A DNA stretch of 64,000 nt from Stictocephala bisonia. Its lineage: Eukaryota; Arthropoda; Insecta; Hemiptera; Membracidae. The notes beneath the pieces are model-generated. The model was not told the DNA's origin. It saw nothing but the letters and a program-made list of their open reading frames with translations, and searched no databases. Positions 58,533 to 64,000 of this stretch are shown here, piece after piece (the stretch's first letter is position 1; every line of letters starts with the position of its first letter). The position numbers and the translations under genes were made by a program. The stretch is from contig JAQJVL010000104.1 of assembly GCA_035578905.1 (NCBI GenBank), positions 992,001 through 1,056,000 on the forward strand, written 5' to 3'.

Positions 58533-60459
58533 ATGGTTGTTTTACATACAAAAGCTCGATTGGGATCACTCACAGACTCTGTTTGCCTACTTCAGAGTGT
58601 CCTAATATTTTGAAATTTGGAGTTTGATTAGACCCAAGTATGGCCCAATAAACGGTAATATGTTATTCCCACAATATTAATGCAATTTGTACGTCTGAAC
58701 ATACTTTACTACCACGTGCATGGTGGGTGGGTCATTAACATCGTACATGTATGGATGGGTGGGAGGATCTTTACCAATGTAAGTGTATGGGTAATCAGAA
58801 ATATAGACAGAACGCAACGTTTCCCTTTGTGTTTGAAGTAGTCATAATAATGAACCGTTCATGAGATGACTTGTGTGTCCACGTAGACTGTGTTCCTCAT
58901 GCCCCGACATCACCATTTATGACACTATGGTAGAAACTTTGTATTTAACGGGTCAGAAGCACATGGTAATATGAACACACCTTGATGATGTCAAACCGCA
59001 ATAATTGGTATCTAAACCAGTTTAATCGCTACATTAATTACTTAATTTAGACAATCTGAGGATAGGCCATAACACACTCCGTTTAACACCACTCTACAGC
59101 ATCGCCTATAAGTAATGCCTACTCCTAATAAATATGACAACAGTTTTAAGAACTGAGCAAGTGAGCATAGATGAAGGGAGAGATGCAAATTGATTGCTAC
59201 AGTTAGAGCTAGTTTAGTTTAGCACAGCATTTAAGCTTAAATTTTACGTTAATGATTCGCTTTTCCCTTTAAAGGATTTACTCGCAAGCCATCAAGTCCC
59301 CTTTAGTGAAGCGGGGAAGGGGTGTTTAGTGTGATGCATTTTTGTATATCCAAGGTATAAATAATTGAACATTTCAATCACTGAGATTTTGCTCAGTAAC
59401 AAAAATGCATTTATAATTAAATATAATATACATATTTTGAAATAAATCTATAATACAGTATGCGTGAAAATTGTTTTGGTAATTAAAAAAACAACAGTCT
59501 CCAAACGCGCTGTGGTATCCATTTTGTAAAATAGATACAGATCAGTAATGGAAAAACCAACAGTTTGTTTATTCAACCAGCCCAAAAATTCAAACAAACC
59601 AAACAAAAAACCACGATTAAAACTGCACTGAATATGTCATTGGCCGAAGGTCGCTGTGTCAATAAAAAATGCATAAGTTGAGCAGAATACATCAACAAAC
59701 TAGCGACCCCATGGAACTTTAACCAAAAACATGGTGAATGTGAAAAAATGTGTGGTCACAAACTGTAGCTAAAAATAAGAAAATATATGAACAATCTGTA
59801 TGTACTAGTATTTTAACATGAACAAGTTTTAAATAATTGAACGTTATTGCTTCTCTCTATTATGTGGTTTAACACTTTAAAAAGTAACTAATAGAGAGGT
59901 GAATGAGGACAGTTTAATATTTTTTTGTCTGTAAAAATGAATAAATAATATATAAAGCACGTACTTATTGAAATTAAGATGTACGCGACGTATGGCCAAA
60001 ACTATTACCAGCTTATTCCATTTTGTAGAGGAGGATCAGGTGAGGCAATAACATAATTTTTTAAATGGGTTAACAGAAAGTCTATTGTAAGATCCCGTAT
60101 TTGTAGTCGAAATGTACACCAGATTTTACGATAGTGCATGCAAGAACGTATGGTTTAGACACTAGATCTCAAGTCAAGCAATTTTGTAAATGTAAAAGAC
60201 AAAAGGTGAAAAATACTCTTGTGAACTAAATTTTTAATAGCAATTCCGTCCGGAAATGGACTGGATATATGTTATGTGGATGTTGACTTTGAATCATCTG
60301 AAGAATGTTGTGCTCGATGGATTGCGAGAAATTCTAAAATTAAATTTAATGTAATTTCAAATTCCCAAATCTAATTAAAATTTTTATTCCAAGTAATTAA
60401 TTATGTAATAACTGATTTTTGGCAATATATGAAGTGGTATACATTCAAGAACTCTAGAA
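58533..60459. other. Non-coding stretch
   Basis: Diverged inverted relatives of the 47.6-kb minisatellite (GGTGGGTGGGTCATTAACAT, TATGGATGGGTGGGAGGATC) lie at 58716-58795. A perfect 10-bp stem CTCTCTATTA/TAATAGAGAG occurs near 59853-59897. No genes recognised. Confidence 0.5.
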
Positions 60460-60760
60460 ATTGCATGTGTACATCTAAGTATTAAGAAAAAAGGACAACC
60501 ATGAGGTTCGAGGACACTCGTCGTGAAACCACTAAGGAAAAGTAGAAGGTGGTCTGTGATTTCCTTGAAGGACAATTAGAAAAAGAGTCGCCATGATACT
60601 TCGATGGGTAAGTAGATGGTGGTCTGTGGTAAGACCACGAAAGTTAATTAAAAGTAGACCCGTCATGAGACCCCGAGGATAATTTAAAATAGGGCCGATT
60701 AGTGAACTTGAAGGACAAATAGAAGATGCTTGTTATGAGCCTCTGAGGAACAATTAACCT
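60460..60760. repeat. Degenerate tandem-like repeats
   Basis: Variants of GTCGTGAAACCAC / GCCATGATACTTCGA / GTCATGAGACCCCGAGGA alternate with AAGTAGAAGGTGGTCTGTG and GAAGGACAATTAGAA. Spacing is irregular; it looks like a very old minisatellite. Confidence 0.5.
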
Positions 60761-61923
60761 AACCCAACATAACATAATCCATAGTAAACTTAACGTGGCC
60801 TGACCTCATGATAGCATGAATTGAACTACCTCGACTATTCTCAGTAGCTTTTCCACCATACGGTAATAATTCTTTACAACGACAACTCTAACCATTCTAA
60901 TAACAAACTCGGTTATTGAAAATAACGGAATTTGAAATATGAAACCTTTAACGAGGGCTCTAAATTTATGATTTTCAACAGCCTTTAATGTAAATTTTAC
61001 CTGGCGGCGCTCGAATTGAATTAAACTCATCTTGATTGGTGGTATAGTTTATGACTACGCCACTTTTGACATTGTAACTGACATGTTACATACATTCGCA
61101 TCTATTTGACAGTCGTGTACAATACCGAGTATGGTTGATGACTATAGTAAAATATTGTCTGTAGAGTTCATATCTGGAACTTACAGTGCTCCACTGAATA
61201 TTCTTGGAGGTTGAGTTTGTATCCACGAGCAGTATGTAGGCAATACTGTTTCTCACAGAGATATCAGGAGTTGTTTTGCGAAATATTTGGAAATTATTTT
61301 TCCCTGATAGAACTTATGTCAGGGAAGAGAGTCAATAAAGCCAAAAAAAAAAAAAAAATATATAACACGTCCTATGAAGCAAAATATAACCATACTCACT
61401 GCATCTCAATAAAATCTTCAAAAACAATTATGAACAAATTTAAAAAAATGTAACCTATGTTGACATTATGTTTAAATTGAATCAGCAAAATTAGAGAAAA
61501 GTAATCTTTTAGTATTAAGATCTATCTAGTTTTTCATTAGAACCAATACTTCCAAAATATATTGAAATTCGTTCACCAGACGAATGAAGAGGAAAGATTG
61601 ACAGTATTTATTTTTCGAATCAAATGTAGCTGTCCCGGAGCCTTCGTTTAGAAGGGGTGTCATCTTCAATTCAATTAAAACCTTTTAATCGGCTCAATGG
61701 TCATCTCCAGGTGTTCATTTATCAACGAAATATTATACTTCATTAACTGATGACAATTTTTAAGAACCATTCTGCCTTAGTTCGTCATGGAGATATAATT
61801 AGCATACGACACTAACAAGAGTCATACATAGTATATGAGCCAAAGCGAGAGACCGATGTTAAGAAATGAAATGAAATTTAATGCAAATAAAGAACTCAGT
61901 CAGTTAAGCAACATTTATATTCA
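60761..61923. other. Non-coding stretch
   Basis: A 74-codon minus-strand frame (60806-61030) and an 80-codon plus-strand frame (61211-61453, with an A run coding lysines) have no recognisable domains. Confidence 0.5.
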
Positions 61924-62010
61924 CTAGGGGATACACCTGCACGCGTAGCGTGCCAACCCCGTCACTTGCTATACTCACGTAACTTTGGCTTTCGACCTCG
62001 ATAAGGCCGG
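61924..62010. mobile_element. CG-rich transposon terminus, opposite orientation to 47811-47896
   Basis: CACTAGGGGATACACCTGCA, GCGTAGCGTGCCAACCCCG and a decayed GGCTTTCGACCTCG region are complementary in layout to 47811-47896. More diverged than that copy. Confidence 0.45.
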
Positions 62011-62409
62011 TTGGTAGTTCGTTTCACCATCTGCGCTTATGAAAACATGGCTCTTGGCCTTAGTCTGTGACTTTTTACGTCAAATATTAGTAGAAAAATT
62101 GTATAAAGTAACATCATAACACTTGCGTTGCTGCCTTTAATGTAAACCCCAATTACTTGTTATTACTTAACGTATTTAAAAAGTGTTAATTTCATTTGGC
62201 TTTATTAAACAGCTGATGAATAATAAATTGATTAAAAATATATCCATTAAATTACCGTTGAAACTTAACGATTGTGGATTGGCGTTTTGAAGTCGGATGC
62301 GAGTAAAACCATTCTTAAAACCCTGCCTGGGGAAAGATAGATCAGGTTTCGATTGAATGTTGTAGTAAAAGATTTCTTGTAGGAGTTGGTAGAGTAGTTT
62401 AGTTACCTT
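62011..62409. other. Non-coding stretch
   Basis: A 90-codon minus-strand frame (62176-62448) crosses it without recognisable features. Confidence 0.45.
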
Positions 62410-62900
62410 ATCATGGATGTCACCACGTGTTTTAGATCGTCGGAGCAATGTCCAGGACCAAGTGGTGGTGGTCTGGACGGCTGGGAAGTTGTTGAGGGGG
62501 TGGGGGTTGGTTCGTTACATTTTTAAGCCGGGCTGCGGGTGTTTTAAAAAAACCACCTGCAGTGGGCGCCCAGTCGCAGCCCAAATAAAGATTGCCAATC
62601 AATAAAAAACATTTCGGACTCACCCCACCCCCTGCCTGGCGTTCCCCTGCGCCAAAGGGTGAGGGGGTGTCATTACCCCAAGGCCCGTCCGTCCTGCGGT
62701 AAACAACGTGTAGTGTAAACAACAAACGTATATAATACGTCCTCTCGGCCTGCGCCTGTCTGTCTTGCTGTATCAACTGTCAAAATTATGCCGGCGTATT
62801 AAAAAAGACCGCTGGTTCCAAAATGTGATTTTCCCGTGCCATCACTGCCCGGAGCGACTCACCCATCGTATTATTTAAATTGCTCCGCTATTTGAACAAA
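62410..62900. promoter_or_regulatory. GC-rich segment with unexplained ORF
   Basis: GC-rich with CpGs and G-rich/C-rich tracts (TTGAGGGGGTGGGGGTTGG, CACCCCACCCCCTGCC). A 114-codon minus-strand frame (62432-62776) contains PPPPQQLPSRPDHHH but no known domain. Homeodomain-like TATTATTTAAATTG occurs downstream (62869). Could be regulatory DNA, an untranslated exon or a diverged gene fragment. Confidence 0.3.
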
Positions 62901-63264
62901 ATCTCATTCTGGCAGGATTGAAATTTTTATTTGCTGATCGGCTGACTTCTTGGTGTTTAGACCTACCATTTCCCCGTAAAAATCATGTTTGTTTGTTTAT
63001 TTTTACTCATATAATGTAGTATACAACCAATAATTATATTATAATGTCCGCGTATATTATCTTATATTTAAGCGTACATTAAAATTGCTCTTGGCTCATA
63101 GGACGAACCGGTTTGGTTATCAACGACACATACCCTAGCACGTTATCCTCTACAACAGCCTAATGCATTGTGATTTACATAAAAATGATTAAGTATTTAA
63201 ATTACACTTATTTTATGAAAATAATTTCAAGATTACTTACATTTTTCCAACTATTTACAAATAT

Positions 63265-63268
<4 letters not shown>

Positions 63269-63317
<49 letters not shown>
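63269..63317. repeat. (TA)n microsatellite
   Basis: About 24 TA dinucleotides. YIYIYI frames on both strands are artefacts. Confidence 0.95.
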
Positions 63318-63320
<3 letters not shown>

Positions 63321-63546
63321 TTAACTCATATAAAAATGAGATATTTGTCGAATATATAATGGAGTAGCCTTCATAATACCTTAAAGTATTAATCGCTCTT
63401 ATATTTATCAAACAGAATGCATTGGTTCGTTATAGCAGGTCTTCTCTATCATACTGTGTCAAACATACGACTTACGTAATTAAATACAAATTCATTCGTT
63501 GGTTCATTCAAGTCTTAGTTGTTTAAATAATGTATCAAATGAAAAT

Positions 63547-63640
63547 GAAATGAAATGAAAAACTACTTTATTTTTAAGGCGAGGTTAGGACTGGACAGTC
63601 CTCTCTACCACCTATCCTTATAATATTATGAGTGTGTAAA
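63547..63640 (-). mobile_element. 3' end of a non-LTR retrotransposon
   Basis: On the minus strand AAAAATAAAGTAGTTTTTCA leads into a tail of (ATTTC)-type repeats (the GAAATGAAATG run at 63549-63560). The adjoining CTGTCCAGTCCTAACC is possible 3' UTR. No coding sequence recognised. Confidence 0.5.
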
Positions 63641-64000
63641 GGTAACAAAAATTGCTTCTCTATATGACATGAAATAATGTAAATGTAAGAAGAACAAAGC
63701 AAGACTATGTTTGAGTTCCTTATTATTGGAAAAATAACCTACTTTGGACAAATTTCCAGATTCTTAATTGACATACTCTACGAATAATACCATTGTTGTA
63801 AAAACTTTCAATAATTCCATAAAACACGGTTTTACGCATAAATATGCAAAACAATAATACATTAACATTTCACGATGATAACTAGCAAATAAAGAAATTT
63901 TATAGTTAAATAATGTCAATATTCTATAATCAGAGTGTTATTGAATAGTTTATATCTTATGTAATAACTATCTTAAGATATAATCAGTATAATTCAACGA
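63641..64000. other. AT-rich stretch to the window end
   Basis: Nothing recognised. Confidence 0.5.

Noticed and set aside
62432..62776. 114-codon minus-strand protein with a PPPPQQ stretch
   Set aside because: Lies in GC-rich low-complexity DNA, overlaps an opposite frame and has no domain; listed only as part of the GC-rich segment.

Overview
This is AT-rich, repeat-dominated eukaryotic DNA, most likely from an insect with a large genome. Pointers are a piggyBac transposon with a spliced transposase, two tRNA-derived SINE families, decayed non-LTR retrotransposons and many minisatellites. A hemipteran-like source is a guess. I found no convincing single-copy host protein gene, rRNA or true tRNA gene. 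The only near-intact protein gene is the piggyBac transposase (6460-8551, minus strand).

Layout. 1-1118: broken 3' half of a non-LTR retrotransposon, interrupted by a (TA)n microsatellite. 5206-5825: 79-bp minisatellite. 6207-9070: piggyBac element with 14-bp terminal inverted repeats, a TTAA-type target site, an intron with matching phase and three subterminal palindromes. 10.5-11.3 kb: decaying 56-bp array. 12.3-14.3 kb: two opposed copies of a tRNA-Leu-like SINE (third copy at 23.3 kb). 15.6-16.6 kb: 105-bp array. 17.9-19.6 kb: old foldback with a second type of SINE in its loop. 19.9 and 21.8 kb: 49-bp and 36-bp arrays. 25.5-28.6 kb: large foldback whose centre is about 36 copies of a 46-bp palindromic repeat. 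29.6 kb: 30-bp array. 33.3-37.0 kb: two almost identical inverted 0.38-kb copies 3 kb apart. 37.7-38.3 kb: 0.6-kb foldback. 43.2-45.6 kb: 54-bp array with higher-order structure, ending in a nearly perfect 238-bp inverted repeat. 51.0-57.5 kb: 6.5-kb satellite of 76/82-bp units with a duplicated block. 57.6-58.5 kb: another foldback beside the satellite. 58.5-64 kb: mostly featureless, with transposon remnants.

Scattered in the AT-rich background are segments of 0.3-0.7 kb with higher GC and many CpGs (about 17.1, 24.3, 30.1, 34.4, 41.0 and 62.4 kb). They lack recognisable coding sequence and are candidates for conserved regulatory DNA of a neighbouring gene; that is inference.

The most notable property is the density of long inverted-repeat (foldback) structures, six in about 41 kb, and how often they touch minisatellites: one has an array as its core, one sits in the end of an array, and two lie 75-270 bp from arrays. 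Boundaries of diverged repeats were drawn by eye and may be off by tens of bases.
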